Source: Corynebacterium anserum
GTDB lineage: Bacteria > Actinomycetota > Actinomycetes > Mycobacteriales > Mycobacteriaceae
Direction of reading: 5' to 3'
Length of the DNA stretch: 64,000 nucleotides
Assembly (NCBI RefSeq): GCF_014262665.1
Contig: NZ_CP046883.1
Location: 310,001 to 374,000, forward strand
Shown: piece by piece, positions 8,721-22,209 of the stretch
Layout: every line of letters begins with the position of its first letter
How positions within the stretch are numbered: position 1 is the stretch's first letter
Made by a program: the position numbers and the translations under genes
Notes under the pieces: generated by a model
Told to the model about the DNA's origin: nothing
The model's database searches: none
What the model saw: the letters and a program-made list of their open reading frames with translations, nothing else

Positions 8721-9991
8721 TGTCTACTGCAGCCCCAACATTACCTACGCTGCGTCTATGCACCGCGGGCTCCGTGGATGATGGAAAGTCCACCTTCGTG
8801 GGTCGCTTGCTCTATGACACGAAGTCCATACTCGTAGATCAGTATGAGTCCGTGGAGCGTGTGTCCAGTGCGAAAGGGCTAGAAAACCCGGACCTGTCCC
8901 TCTTGGTTGACGGATTGCGCGCCGAGCGCGAACAGGGAATCACCATCGACGTGGCGTATAGATACTTCGCCACGGACAAACGCAGCTTCATTCTCGCGGA
9001 TTGTCCGGGGCACGTGCAGTACACCCGCAATACGGTCACTGGCCTGTCCACCTCCGAATTAGTGATCGTTTTGGTCGATGCGCGTAACGGGGTCATCGAA
9101 CAGACGCGACGCCACCTTACCGTCGCCGCCATGATGAAGATCAGTCATGTCATCGTGGCGGTCAATAAGATCGACGCAGTGGACTTCTCTGAGGAAGTTT
9201 TCAATAAGGTCACTCGGGACATTAACCTCCTCGCTTCTGAACTGGGGCTGAATCACGTGGATATTGTCCCCACCTCCGCTTTGCTCGGAGATAACGTGGT
9301 GGAGAGCTCTCGGAATACCCCGTGGTATCACGGCCCCTCTGTACTGGACATCCTGGAAAGTGCTACTCCTGGTATGGAGAATGCCAGTGTGAGCCGTGGT
9401 TTGCGTTTGCCTATCCAGTATGTGATCCGCGAGCATGCGTCGGACTATCGCGGTTATGCCGGGCGTCTCACCGCTGGACAAGTTGCGGTGGGGGATACCG
9501 TCAAGGCTGGCGGTTATGAGGCGGTCGTCGCCGGCATTGATTCCCCGGACGGTGAGGTGGAGCAGGCGCGCCGTGGGGAGTCCGTGGTGCTGCGCCTAGA
9601 CCGCGATATCGATATGGCGCGTGGAGATCTCATCGCAGATGTGGACGTCCCTGCGCAATCTCAGCAGGTATCCGCCACCGTGTTCCATCTGGCCGAGACT
9701 CCAGTGAAGCGTGGTTCTGCTGTGCTGTTGCGCTACGGAACCTCCTTGGTGCGTGCGCGCGTTGATGAGATTGTTCGTCGCGTGGATATCTCTGGCAAGG
9801 AGCGAGAGCAGGAAGATATTGCCCACGGCAGTGCGGATGAGCTGGCGCTCAACGATATTGCTGAGGTGCGCGTGACGGTTGCGGAGCCGCTGAATTTCGA
9901 ACCATACCGACGCGGTGGGCGCGTGGGGAGTTTCCTTTTGATCCATCCCGGATCGGGCGACACGCTGACAGCAGGTCTTGTATCTGAGTGA
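8720..9991 (+). CDS. cysN: Sulfate adenylyltransferase subunit 1 (GTPase)
   Basis: EF-Tu-like GTPase that drives ATP sulfurylase. Motifs: GSVDDGKST (G1), DCPGH (G3) and NKID (G4). At 423 residues it ends after the beta-barrel domains and lacks a fused APS kinase (CysC) domain, consistent with an APS-reductase route that needs no PAPS. Overlaps cysD by one base. Confidence 0.95.
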   Translation: MSTAAPTLPTLRLCTAGSVDDGKSTFVGRLLYDTKSILVDQYESVERVSSAKGLENPDLSLLVDGLRAEREQGITIDVAYRYFATDKRSFILADCPGHVQYTRNTVTGLSTSELVIVLVDARNGVIEQTRRHLTVAAMMKISHVIVAVNKIDAVDFSEEVFNKVTRDINLLASELGLNHVDIVPTSALLGDNVVESSRNTPWYHGPSVLDILESATPGMENASVSRGLRLPIQYVIREHASDYRGYAGRLTAGQVAVGDTVKAGGYEAVVAGIDSPDGEVEQARRGESVVLRLDRDIDMARGDLIADVDVPAQSQQVSATVFHLAETPVKRGSAVLLRYGTSLVRARVDEIVRRVDISGKEREQEDIAHGSADELALNDIAEVRVTVAEPLNFEPYRRGGRVGSFLLIHPGSGDTLTAGLVSE

Positions 9992-10007
9992 CAAAGGAGG
10001 GAATGCT

Positions 10008-10769
10008 GTGGTGAGTCAGGAGTGCCTTCAGACTGAGAGAACCGTGGCTCCAACGAGGAAAAGCATGCCGATTATCGTGCTCGCTCACGGATCCCGGCAT
10101 CCGCAGGCAGATCGTGCGGTCGCTTCGATTGCCACTGAAACAGCGAGGTTGACCGGCCGTGCTGTGTATGCGGCCTACCTTGACTTTTCACCCTTGACGC
10201 TGCAGAACGTGGCCAGCTTGATCGCTGTGCAGGGATATAGGTGTGCCGTGGTGGTGCCGTTGCTTTTCACCCGTGCCTTCCACATGCGCTATGACGTGCC
10301 GGAGGCGTTGGCGGCCGCCGAGCGAAACACCGGACTGAAATTACACCTGACCGAGGGGTTGGGCACGGGCGAGGACATGGCGGATGTCGTGGCAGAGATG
10401 AATCGCGCTGCGTTCAGAGACAGTGGGGCGGACACGTTTGTTCTTTACTCGGTGGGTTCGACTGTCCCGGGTGCTAATGGGGCCATCGAGGAGTTGGCTC
10501 GTGGCGTCGCCAAAAGATTGGGGTTGAAGGAGGCGGTGGCGGCGCATGCGACTGGTAAGGGCGGGGGTGCAAAGGCTGCGCTGGATCTAGCGGGATCGCG
10601 CGGTTTTGTGGCGCCGTTGTTTGTCTGTCCTGGAACCTTGTGGGATGCACTGGTCGATACTGCCGAAACGGAAGCGGGGGAGGTAGGGCTGGGCGCTCCT
10701 TTAGTCGACGCAGTGGCTCCTCTGGTGGCGGATCAGGCCGGTGCTCTAGAGGTGCTACACGGAGGTTAA
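10008..10769 (+). CDS. cysY: CbiX/SirB-type sirohydrochlorin chelatase
   Basis: Ferrochelatase-like protein with the LAHGSRHP motif near its start and a second half-domain. It probably inserts Fe2+ into sirohydrochlorin to make siroheme for CysI. AAAGGAGGG at 9993-10001 supports GTG 10008 (or 10011); ATG 10065, just before PIIVLAHGSRH and preceded by GAGGAA, is a reasonable alternative. In C. glutamicum this gene is followed by cysZ (sulfate uptake); here no cysZ follows. Confidence 0.85.
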   Translation: MVSQECLQTERTVAPTRKSMPIIVLAHGSRHPQADRAVASIATETARLTGRAVYAAYLDFSPLTLQNVASLIAVQGYRCAVVVPLLFTRAFHMRYDVPEALAAAERNTGLKLHLTEGLGTGEDMADVVAEMNRAAFRDSGADTFVLYSVGSTVPGANGAIEELARGVAKRLGLKEAVAAHATGKGGGAKAALDLAGSRGFVAPLFVCPGTLWDALVDTAETEAGEVGLGAPLVDAVAPLVADQAGALEVLHGG

Positions 10770-10802
10770 GAGGTTCTACAGCGGAGGGTGGGGACCTCTT
10801 AA
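10766..10802 (+). terminator. Hairpin at the end of the cys operon
   Basis: Perfect 9-bp stem TTAAGAGGT/ACCTCTTAA with a 19-nt loop; the cysY stop codon lies inside the left arm. There is no T-tract after it, so it may be a weak or factor-dependent terminator. Confidence 0.45.
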
Positions 10803-10839
10803 AATGACGCCGAGGGATGCCAGGGGGTTCTAAATAGAT

Positions 10840-10874
10840 AAGGAAGTAGAAGCAACTTTTGCTTACCTTTCCTT
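10840..10874. promoter_or_regulatory. Two-tier dyad upstream of pta
   Basis: Symmetric element: outer arms AAGGAA/TTCCTT (10840-10845, 10869-10874) and inner arms AAGCAA/TTGCTT (10850-10855, 10859-10864). It lies about 190 bp before pta in the non-coding stretch 10803-11062, which otherwise shows nothing clear. The centre loosely resembles RamB-type boxes, and pta-ackA is a RamA/RamB target in C. glutamicum, but the match is not exact. Confidence 0.4.
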
Positions 10875-11062
10875 CGTTTCAGTGAGTGTGAGGGGGCTCC
10901 ATATCCCTCCTTTTCTGTGATCTCAAACACGTCACCTGCAGTTTTTCCAGTTCATGGAGAATAACTGGGGGGAGTGGCGTGCATAACAACCTGGTCTGGA
11001 TTGTGTTTCGGAGGGCACAATGAAGGTGAAGAATTGCTTCAAAAACCGATGGAGGTTCCTCA

Positions 11063-12481
11063 GTGTCCCATACCGCGTCCGTGAAGGCCGTTATCAGCCC
11101 GAAGGCCGGCGCTGTTGCTCACCGCAGCGAGATTATCAGCGCTCTACAGGCCGACGACATTTTCGACCACATCCGCCCATCCGCACCTGATTTTGCGGAT
11201 GCACTGAACGCGGCGTACGACACGCAGGCAGCTGTGATCGTTGGTACTGGCGAAGCCACTTTCGACTCCCGCCTCGCCGCCGCTACCGGTGCGGCCCACT
11301 ACCTTGTCGCCGGCGTGGATGATGACGCAGTCAATGTTCAACTCGCAGCTGGGCAACTGGTGCGCGATGGGCGCGTGCCGGCGGGTATCTGCATCTTGAA
11401 GCACAGCGGAGCCCCCACCAGTGCGCTCACAGCCGAGGGGGAAGCAATCCCATATGTTTCCCTGGACGAGATCTCTAAGGCTGAGCGCCGTGAACCAGTG
11501 ATTGGTCCAGAGTTATTCGAGCGTAACCTTATTCATCAGGCTCGGGCTAAGAAGGCTCACATCGTGTTGCCAGAGGGCGATGATGATCGCATCCTTATCG
11601 CGGCCGATCAACTCCTCCGCGAAAAGGTGTGCCGCCTCACCATCCTGGGCGACCCTTCCGCAATGGCGGCGCGCGCTAAGGAACTCAAGCTGGATCTATC
11701 TGGTGCTAACCTCACTGATCCCACATCCGGAACTCAGCTCGAGGAGTTCGCAGAGGACTTCGCGGAGCTGCGTAAGCATAAGGGCGTGACGCTAGAAGAA
11801 GCACGCGAAACTATGAAGGACATCAGCTATTACGCCACGATGATGATCCACAAGGGTCTGGCAGATGGCATGGTTTCCGGTGCAGCGCACACCACCGCGC
11901 ACACAATCAAGCCATCCTTCCAGATCATTAAAACCGCGCCGGGATCCTCGGTTGTGAGCTCCATATTCTTGATGGTGATGGACGGCGTTCTGTGGGCTTT
12001 CGGCGACTGTGCCGTGAACCCTAACCCAACGTCAGAGCAGTTGGCGGAGATCGCCGCTGTTTCCGCTCAGACCGCCGCACAGTTTGGCATCGAGCCGAAA
12101 GTAGCCATGCTGTCCTACTCCACGGGAACATCCGGAGCTGGTGAGGACGTAGAAGTTGTGGCCGCCGCCGTAGAGAAGGCTAAGGCCGATAACCCCGAGC
12201 TGCAGCTCGACGGGCCGCTTCAGTTCGACGCCGCCGTTGTCGAATCCGTCGGTCAGAAGAAGATGCCAGGATCCGATGTGGCAGGCAAGGCGACGGTGTT
12301 CGTCTTCCCGGACCTCAACAGTGGAAACATCACCTACAAGGCAGTGCAGCGTACCGCCGATGCATTGGCAGTGGGACCGATTTTGCAGGGGCTGAACAAG
12401 CCAGTCAATGACTTGTCCCGCGGCGCTACTGTTCCGGACATCGTCAACACAGTGGCCATCACCGCCATTCAAGCGGGTTAG
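11063..12481 (+). CDS. pta: Phosphate acetyltransferase
   Basis: Interconverts acetyl-CoA and acetyl phosphate. 472 residues: an N-terminal regulatory domain of about 150 residues followed by the catalytic PTA domain (VLPEGDDDRIL at its beginning, MLSYSTGTSG near the CoA site). GTG 11063 has GGAGG 8 nt upstream. It is followed by ackA after a 168-bp spacer with a hairpin and repeats, so ackA level may be set separately. The pathway runs both for acetate use and overflow. Confidence 0.95.
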   Translation: MSHTASVKAVISPKAGAVAHRSEIISALQADDIFDHIRPSAPDFADALNAAYDTQAAVIVGTGEATFDSRLAAATGAAHYLVAGVDDDAVNVQLAAGQLVRDGRVPAGICILKHSGAPTSALTAEGEAIPYVSLDEISKAERREPVIGPELFERNLIHQARAKKAHIVLPEGDDDRILIAADQLLREKVCRLTILGDPSAMAARAKELKLDLSGANLTDPTSGTQLEEFAEDFAELRKHKGVTLEEARETMKDISYYATMMIHKGLADGMVSGAAHTTAHTIKPSFQIIKTAPGSSVVSSIFLMVMDGVLWAFGDCAVNPNPTSEQLAEIAAVSAQTAAQFGIEPKVAMLSYSTGTSGAGEDVEVVAAAVEKAKADNPELQLDGPLQFDAAVVESVGQKKMPGSDVAGKATVFVFPDLNSGNITYKAVQRTADALAVGPILQGLNKPVNDLSRGATVPDIVNTVAITAIQAG

Positions 12482-12486
12482 GCTCT

Positions 12487-12516
12487 GGCGGGATCGCTCA
12501 CCTATTGCGATCCGCC
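12487..12516 (+). terminator. Hairpin between pta and ackA
   Basis: GGATCGC/GCGATCC stem (12491-12497 with 12507-12513) extended by GGCG/GCC with one bulge; loop TCACCTATT. It is followed only by TTCTC, so it looks more like an attenuator or mRNA-processing hairpin than a full terminator. Confidence 0.5.
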
Positions 12517-12550
12517 TTCTCAGCGCATACATGCGCCGTGAAAAACGACA

Positions 12551-12592
12551 GCACACGTATACGCCTAGAAAACATCGGCACACGTATACGCC
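12551..12592. repeat. Direct repeat GCACACGTATACGCC x2 (pta-ackA spacer)
   Basis: Exact 15-bp copies at 12551-12565 and 12578-12592 (period 27), each with the 8-bp palindrome CGTATACG at its centre. It lies 58 bp before ackA. It could be a pair of regulator sites or a slippage duplication. Confidence 0.85.
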
Positions 12593-12649
12593 AGGAAATA
12601 TCTGCATCCAAGAACACGTCACGTAGTCACTCACCAAAAGGAATCCCCA

Positions 12650-13864
12650 ATGTCTAACAAGTACGCACTGGTTCTCAATTCAGGATCCAGTTCCATTAAA
12701 TTCCAGGTTCTAGACCCCAATGCAGACTCCACCCAGGAGCCTTTCGTCTCCGGTCTGGTCGAGCGCATCGGTGAAAAATCCGGTCACATTAAAATCCAAA
12801 CAGAGACCACGAAGATGGAGGATACCCGCCCTATCTTGTCCCACTCCGTGGGTCTGGAACGCGCATTCGGCATGATGACCCTGCTGGGTGTGGGACCGCA
12901 GGATCTGGATCTGTGCGCTGTGGGGCACCGCGTGGTTCACGGTGGTGATGAATTCCATGCACCCGAGTTGATTGAGGGTGACGTCCTCGATCGCCTACGT
13001 GCATTAATCCCGCTGGCTCCGCTGCACAACCCGGCTAACATCGACGGAATCGAAAACGCCCAAGCATTGCTGCCAGATGTGCCGCATGTCGCTGTTTTTG
13101 ATACATCTTTCTTCTCCACCATGCCAGAGCGCGCATCGAACTACGCTCTGAACTTCGAGGTGGCACGCAAGTACCACATCAAGCGCTATGGATTCCACGG
13201 CACTAGTCACGAATACGTCTCTCGCCAAGTCCCTGATCTGCTGGGTAAACCAGCCGAGGAAGTCAATCAGATCACCCTTCACCTGGGCAACGGTGCTTCT
13301 GCTGCGGCTATTCGCGGAGGTAAAGCTGAGGACACCACAATGGGTCTCACTCCGCTGGCCGGCCTCGTCATGGGTACCCGTACTGGTGACATTGACCCGG
13401 GCATTATCTTCCACCTGGAACGCTCTGCCAACATGAAGGTGGATGAGATTGACAATCTTCTTAACCGACAGTCGGGTCTGAAGGGTATGGCGGGGGTCAA
13501 TGACTTCCGCGAGCTCCAGGAGCTTATCGATGAGGGCAATGAGGATGCCAAATTGGCATACGACGTGTACATTCACGCCCTGCGCCGCTTCATCGGCGCT
13601 TATATCTTCAACCTCGGCGGTGTAGACGCGATTACTTTTACCGCCGGTGTGGGCGAAAATGCGGTGGGTGTGCGTCGAGATGCCCTGGCTGACCTCGAGG
13701 CCTTCGGTATCGAAATCGACGACCAGCGCAATCAGAATGAAGAAGGTATCGAGGGGCCGCGCCTCATCTCCAGTGATAGCTCGAAGGTGAAGGTCTTTGT
13801 GGTACCGACCAATGAGGAGCTAGCGATCGCTCGCTACGCCTACGAACTCGCGGGGCATAAGTAG
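12650..13864 (+). CDS. ackA: Acetate kinase
   Basis: Acetate + ATP to acetyl phosphate, paired with Pta. ASKHA-fold motifs: LNSGSSSIK at the N-terminus, [19 protein letters not shown] and [15 protein letters not shown]. 404 residues, usual length. AAAGGAA precedes ATG 12650. Convergent with pknG. Confidence 0.96.
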   Translation: MSNKYALVLNSGSSSIKFQVLDPNADSTQEPFVSGLVERIGEKSGHIKIQTETTKMEDTRPILSHSVGLERAFGMMTLLGVGPQDLDLCAVGHRVVHGGDEFHAPELIEGDVLDRLRALIPLAPLHNPANIDGIENAQALLPDVPHVAVFDTSFFSTMPERASNYALNFEVARKYHIKRYGFHGTSHEYVSRQVPDLLGKPAEEVNQITLHLGNGASAAAIRGGKAEDTTMGLTPLAGLVMGTRTGDIDPGIIFHLERSANMKVDEIDNLLNRQSGLKGMAGVNDFRELQELIDEGNEDAKLAYDVYIHALRRFIGAYIFNLGGVDAITFTAGVGENAVGVRRDALADLEAFGIEIDDQRNQNEEGIEGPRLISSDSSKVKVFVVPTNEELAIARYAYELAGHK

Positions 13865-13919
13865 TGTGAAGCGGACGAGTGTGCCTCGCTCTGTGGTGCT
13901 ATTTCCTTCGTGAGCCTGT

Positions 13920-17575
<3,656 letters not shown>

Positions 17576-17579
<4 letters not shown>

Positions 17580-18949
17580 AGGTACTCCCTCAGACGAGGA
17601 CGTGTGCCGGCGAGTACACAGATGGCAGCGATGACAGTGAGAATAGTCACCACCAGGGTAACGCGTGTGGCGACTTTCTGGCTGCTCATGAGGGTGTCGC
17701 GGAGATTTTCGCGGAGTTCCGAGATGAGTTCCTGCAGTTGCGAATCGAGCGTGCTGTAGCTCGGCTCGGAGTACTCCGGGTTATCGCCGCTAGCCGGTGT
17801 GCTGTCAGTGGAACTGCCAGATTCTCCATTTTGCATGTGATACAGCAACGTGGCATGGGACTTGTCCCAGAGACGGAGAGCCTCACGCGCTTTATCTGAG
17901 CGACCGGGAGAGTCCACCTCATCTCGAGTCTTCTCCAGGATCTGGTTGATCTCGGTCATGCGGTTGGAGAAGTTTTGCTGACGGCTCACGCTGTAGTCAC
18001 GCTGAACCAGTCCCAGTGCCTCATCCGTGCGTGCTTGTTGTGCACTGATACGGGCCTGAGTTAGTTGGCCGAGGGGTTGCGCGCCGCCGTCTACCTCCTG
18101 GTTGCCTGTTGTCCAGGTGTATCCCGCGGAGCCCGACGCCCACAGCAGCGCAATGAGCATGAGTCCGGTGGCAGCCACGTATCCCACATTGATGCGGCGG
18201 TGTGAGCGTGCTGCTAGCCAGAATTGCATGATGAGCAGAATAATCACTGCGGCGACGAGGCCAGACAGGGGGAACCACATCGGTGTACGCAGTTCGCGCT
18301 GTCCGGTGGACACTTGCCCGCTGGTCAGGCTGTAGAGTTCTTGAGCCTTGGGCAGCAAACTGTTTTGCATCAGGCTGGAGGCTTCTGTCAGATAACTGGC
18401 TCCAACGGGATTGCGTACGCGGTCATTGGTCTGTGCTTGTGCAACGAGGGTGATGTATTTGGGCAGTTGCTCCTGGATGATGAGGACGATTTCCATTTCG
18501 CGGCTGCTGACATCCTCAATGCCGTGACTGGCGCGCAGGATGGCATTGGTCGCGTCTTGTACCGCCTTGGTGTACTCCGCTTCTGATTCGCTGACTGAAG
18601 AGCCTTGTTTCAAAAAGCCGGTAGTTGCTAGAGAGTCCGCTGTAGACAGCGAGCTGAAAAGTTCTTGAGAGGAGTTAGCCAGTGGTTCGGTTTGGTTGAT
18701 GAGGGTGTTGATCTCGTTTTGACGAATGCTGGAGGAATAGACCATCGCTCCACCGGCGGCCAAGATTGCCGTCACGACGAGGCCAGCGATGAGCGTCATT
18801 AGTCCCGGGGCGGTGAAAATAAAGCGGTAGAGGCGCTTTGGTACCCGCCCTGCGGCCACGGCGACACCGAGCAACGACTTCGGTTGGGTGGACCGCGTAG
18901 TCTCACGATCCATCCACCGATCAGCATCGAGCGCCGGGTGATGAGGCAT
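17576..18949 (-). CDS. glnX: GlnX, four-helix membrane coupler of GlnH to PknG
   Basis: Integral membrane protein with four predicted helices: TM1 near residue 45 (FTAPGLMTLIAGLVVTA), a long extracytoplasmic helical domain, TM2 and TM3 in the middle, and TM4 at the C-terminus (LVVTILTVIAAICVLAG). Start ATG 18949 (MPHHPALDADRW) is chosen because upstream codons only mirror the divergent ABC gene. TATAAT lies exactly 7 nt before the ATG with no ribosome site, so the operon mRNA is probably leaderless. Confidence 0.88.
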
Positions 18950-18956
18950 GTCAAGA

Positions 18957-18962
18957 ATTATA
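18957..18962 (-). promoter_or_regulatory. -10 box of the glnX-glnH-pknG operon
   Basis: Consensus TATAAT on the minus strand, 7 nt before the glnX ATG. The whole divergent gap to the ABC gene is only 40 bp, so the two promoters must overlap. Confidence 0.6.
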
Positions 18963-18989
18963 TAGGAGTTCTGTGGCACACTTGTCTCC

Positions 18990-20006
18990 ATGATCGAAGT
19001 CAGTGCACTGACCAAGCAATATGATGGAAACGTCGTCGTGGATTCCCTGGACTTCACCGTGAAGCCGGGAATCGTCACCGGTTTTTTGGGCCCCAACGGT
19101 GCAGGAAAATCCACTACCATGCGGATGATTGTGGGGCTCGATAATCCAACATCTGGCTCCGCGACAATTGATGGCAAACGCTATGCAGAATACGAGAAAC
19201 CTCTGCACAAGGTGGGCACATTGCTCGATGCGCAGTGGCTTCACCCTCACCGCAGCGCTGCTAATCACCTGAGGATGATTGCCACGGCTAACGGCATGAG
19301 CAGGAAGCGGGTGGATGAGGTCCTCGGAATCGTCGGGCTGTCAGAGGTAGCTGGCCGCAAAGCGGGCACATTCTCTCTGGGCATGGGACAGCGTTTAGGG
19401 TTGGCAGCTGCGCTGTTGGGTGACCCTGAGGTCCTTATCCTGGATGAGCCTGTCAACGGCTTGGATCCAGAAGGCATTCGTTGGGTGCGTGGTTTTGTGC
19501 GCCATCTCGCCTCGGAAGGGCGCACTGTTCTCATAAGTTCCCACTTGCTGTCCGAAATGGCTCAAACAGCAGACCACTTGGTGGTCATCGGTAAAGGGAA
19601 GCTTATTGCAGATAGGTCGACGCAGGATTTCATCGCCTCTGCGTCGGAAACTCAGACGGTGGTGCGAACAGCAAACCCGAGCGAGTTAGCGGAGGCTTTC
19701 ACCCAAGAAAGCGTCAGCTTCCGGACAGAGGCGGATACGCGGGGGCGCCGCACCTTCCTCGTGGACAATGTCAGTTCCGAACAGGTAGGCGCTATCGCAC
19801 ATTCCCATGGTGTATTACTCCATGAACTCACTGAACGCCATGCCAGCCTGGAAGAAGCTTTTATGAATATCACCGGGCAATCCGTGGAGTACACGGGAAA
19901 TACCGCAGCGAGCGGCGGCACCCCAATCGCAGCTCATGAATCAGCCGGAACCGCAGAGCTTAACACGGATGCTACGGCAGTGACAGTTACGACGGGAGAC
20001 AAGTAA
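18990..20006 (+). CDS. ABC-2-type transporter ATP-binding protein
   Basis: 338-residue ATPase with Walker A (GPNGAGKST), signature region SLGMGQ (variant of LSGGQ), Walker B (VLILDEPVNGLDPEG) and H-loop (ISSHLL). The C-terminal 100 residues after the ATPase domain are typical of drug/antibiotic (DrrA/BcrA-like) ATPases. It is followed directly by its permease. Divergent from glnX. Substrate unknown. Confidence 0.9.
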   Translation: MIEVSALTKQYDGNVVVDSLDFTVKPGIVTGFLGPNGAGKSTTMRMIVGLDNPTSGSATIDGKRYAEYEKPLHKVGTLLDAQWLHPHRSAANHLRMIATANGMSRKRVDEVLGIVGLSEVAGRKAGTFSLGMGQRLGLAAALLGDPEVLILDEPVNGLDPEGIRWVRGFVRHLASEGRTVLISSHLLSEMAQTADHLVVIGKGKLIADRSTQDFIASASETQTVVRTANPSELAEAFTQESVSFRTEADTRGRRTFLVDNVSSEQVGAIAHSHGVLLHELTERHASLEEAFMNITGQSVEYTGNTAASGGTPIAAHESAGTAELNTDATAVTVTTGDK

Positions 20007-20816
20007 ATGAACCTTGTGAAATCTGAATGGATCAAACTTTCTTCCACCAAGGGACTGTGGATAACCAGCATTCTCACGCTGATTGTCAGCATCGGCATGG
20101 CCATCCTCATGGGTTTTACTGCGGGCCTGAGCCTGGCGGACAGTGACATCCAGAAGGATCCGGAAGCAATGGTCGCCATACAGGGGCTGGCAAATCCGGA
20201 AAACGCCTTTGCCGGGTTCATCACTTTCGGACTCATGGTTATCGTTATCCAGGCTGTGATGATGGTGACCAACGAATATAGCAACGGCGTGGCGAAAACC
20301 ACGCTGCTGGGCACGCCCAAGCGGTGGCCGGTTCCTTTAGCGAAGTTGACAGTCTACGGTGTGGTGGCAGCACTACTTTCTTTCGTGTCGGCGGTGGTCA
20401 GCGTTCCCGCAATGCGGTGGGCAATGAGCTGGAATTCAGACGATCGCGCACTATTAGAGAACATTTCCCTCGGAGCTGACGGGATATGGAAAACTGTGGG
20501 GCTCCTGACTCTCTACGGTGTGCTATGCGTGATGATCTCCATTGGTGTGGGCTACCTGATCCGAAATACGGCGGGAGCCATTGCAGCACTGCTGTTGTGG
20601 AAATTGGTGGTGGAAGGTCTCGTTGTCACCCAAATCCCGAAGGTTAAGGAGTGGCTGCCTTCGTATATGCCTTTTCTCAACATGGATAGGGCGGTCACCG
20701 GCACGGAAGTTGCTGACGCCCCATGGGGTCCTACCGGTTCCGTTCTTTATTTTGGGCTGTGGTGCGTTGTGATTTTCGTGGTGGGTGTGATTATTCTAAG
20801 GAAACGTGACGCATAA
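20007..20816 (+). CDS. ABC-2-type transporter permease
   Basis: 269-residue membrane protein with about six helices, beginning directly after the ATPase stop (GGGAG upstream). N-terminus MNLVKSEWIKLSSTKGLW is typical of ABC-2 permeases. It forms an exporter with the preceding ATPase; the downstream MFS gene starts inside its 3' end, so all three are one transcription unit. Confidence 0.88.
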   Translation: MNLVKSEWIKLSSTKGLWITSILTLIVSIGMAILMGFTAGLSLADSDIQKDPEAMVAIQGLANPENAFAGFITFGLMVIVIQAVMMVTNEYSNGVAKTTLLGTPKRWPVPLAKLTVYGVVAALLSFVSAVVSVPAMRWAMSWNSDDRALLENISLGADGIWKTVGLLTLYGVLCVMISIGVGYLIRNTAGAIAALLLWKLVVEGLVVTQIPKVKEWLPSYMPFLNMDRAVTGTEVADAPWGPTGSVLYFGLWCVVIFVVGVIILRKRDA

Positions 20817-22044
20817 ACTACCTCATACTCCGCAGATAAAGCCCTCTCAGGGAATCGCCACCATCATGCTGGTTGGTCTGGCTCTTCTATCGATGGGAGG
20901 GCCGCTGGGTACGGACATGTACCTGCCGTCGCTGCCTATCATCACAGAGGATCTGCACACCGTCGATTCCTCGACGCAGCTGACTCTCTCCACCTACATG
21001 ATTGGTATGGGGCTGGGGCAGCTGATCTTCGGTCCGATCTCTGACATGTTGGGGCGCAAGAAGCTGCTCGTTGTGGGTATGGCGCTGGGGATACTCTCCT
21101 CAGCTATTTGCGCTATGACTCCGACAATCAATGTGCTCATAGTGGCCCGCCTTGCCCAAGGCACTGCTGGTGGCATGGGTGTGGTGCTTGCTCGCGCCAT
21201 CATTGCTGATCGGGTGAAAGGCGCAGCAGCCGCAAAAGCTTTTTCGGTGATGATGCTCATCATGGGAGTGGCGCCCGTGGTGGCACCGCTCATCGGTGGT
21301 GTCATCGAAGAGGTAGCGAATTGGCGCACGGTGTTTTGGGTACTCGTGGTCATCGCAGTGGTACAAACCATCGTGGCGGTGTCCATGCCGGAGTCCTTGC
21401 CTAAGGAACATCGCCAGAGCGAGGGTCCCATGCGCACCTACCGCAATATGGTGTCCCTGTTAAAGATGCCGAGCTTTTTAGGATACACACTGGCTTATGC
21501 CCTGGGATTCGGCACAATGTTCGCATTTATCTCTGGTTCCTCGGTGATGATGCAGGAGCAGCTGGGGCTCAGCCCGCTGCACTATTCCTGGGCCTTCGCC
21601 CTCAATGCGGCGTTTGTCATTGTGGCCAATACACTCAACGTCCGTGTGGTGAGTCGTTTCGGGTCTCATCGTTTGCAGGGCATTGGGATGGGAATGATCC
21701 TCGGCGGATCTGTGGCTCTGTTGCTGGTGGGCTTGTTCGTTTCGAAGGAATGGGGCGGCATTCTGCCTCTCGTGTTGTTATGCACTATCACTTCTACGGC
21801 TGGTTGTGGTTTGAACTTGGCAAACAGCACGGCTTTGGCTCAACGTTTGGCCGAGGGACAGGCTGGTGCGGGTTCAGCGGCGCTGGGCGCGATGCAATTT
21901 GTTGTAGCGGGGATAGTCAGTCCACTGGCGGCATTCGGAGACAACCACGTATTGACCCTCGGCATACTCATGTCCACCTGCGCGGTAATTGCCACAGGCG
22001 GCACTCTTATGGCCCATAAGGCCGAAAGGTCTGAAACACGCTAG
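20806..22044 (+). CDS. Bcr/CflA-family multidrug MFS exporter
   Basis: 412 residues, about 12 helices, with the Bcr/CflA signature GTDMYLPSLPII in TM1 and the loop-2 motif GPISDMLGRKK. GTG 20806 has AAGGAAA just upstream and overlaps the permease gene by 11 bp. A MarR gene lies convergent beyond a 165-bp spacer and could control it, but a promoter of this operon would be 1.8 kb away. Confidence 0.9.
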   Translation: MTHKLPHTPQIKPSQGIATIMLVGLALLSMGGPLGTDMYLPSLPIITEDLHTVDSSTQLTLSTYMIGMGLGQLIFGPISDMLGRKKLLVVGMALGILSSAICAMTPTINVLIVARLAQGTAGGMGVVLARAIIADRVKGAAAAKAFSVMMLIMGVAPVVAPLIGGVIEEVANWRTVFWVLVVIAVVQTIVAVSMPESLPKEHRQSEGPMRTYRNMVSLLKMPSFLGYTLAYALGFGTMFAFISGSSVMMQEQLGLSPLHYSWAFALNAAFVIVANTLNVRVVSRFGSHRLQGIGMGMILGGSVALLLVGLFVSKEWGGILPLVLLCTITSTAGCGLNLANSTALAQRLAEGQAGAGSAALGAMQFVVAGIVSPLAAFGDNHVLTLGILMSTCAVIATGGTLMAHKAERSETR

Positions 22045-22209
22045 ACCGAGAGTTCCAATAAAAATTCACAGGGGGGTGAGAGCTTACAAAGGAGGTAAGC
22101 GGTCGCTGAAGACAATCGGCGGTTCCCAAGGGCAACCGGCAAGGAAAACCGGCCGGATCCCTCCGTTTTTTAAGAGGGGCAGGCCGACGAGGGGAGAGGT
22201 GAGGGGTAG
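22045..22209. other. Convergent spacer MFS/marR with small hairpin
   Basis: Holds a short hairpin CGGTTCCC/GGGC-AACCG (22120-22138) and, further on, CCGGCCGGATCCCTCCGTTTTTT-like DNA with a T-run at 22165-22170, which may end the MFS transcript. No gene. Confidence 0.4.

Noticed and set aside
18950-19177. Long N-terminal extension of GlnX
   Set aside because: It only mirrors the divergent ABC ATPase gene on the other strand.
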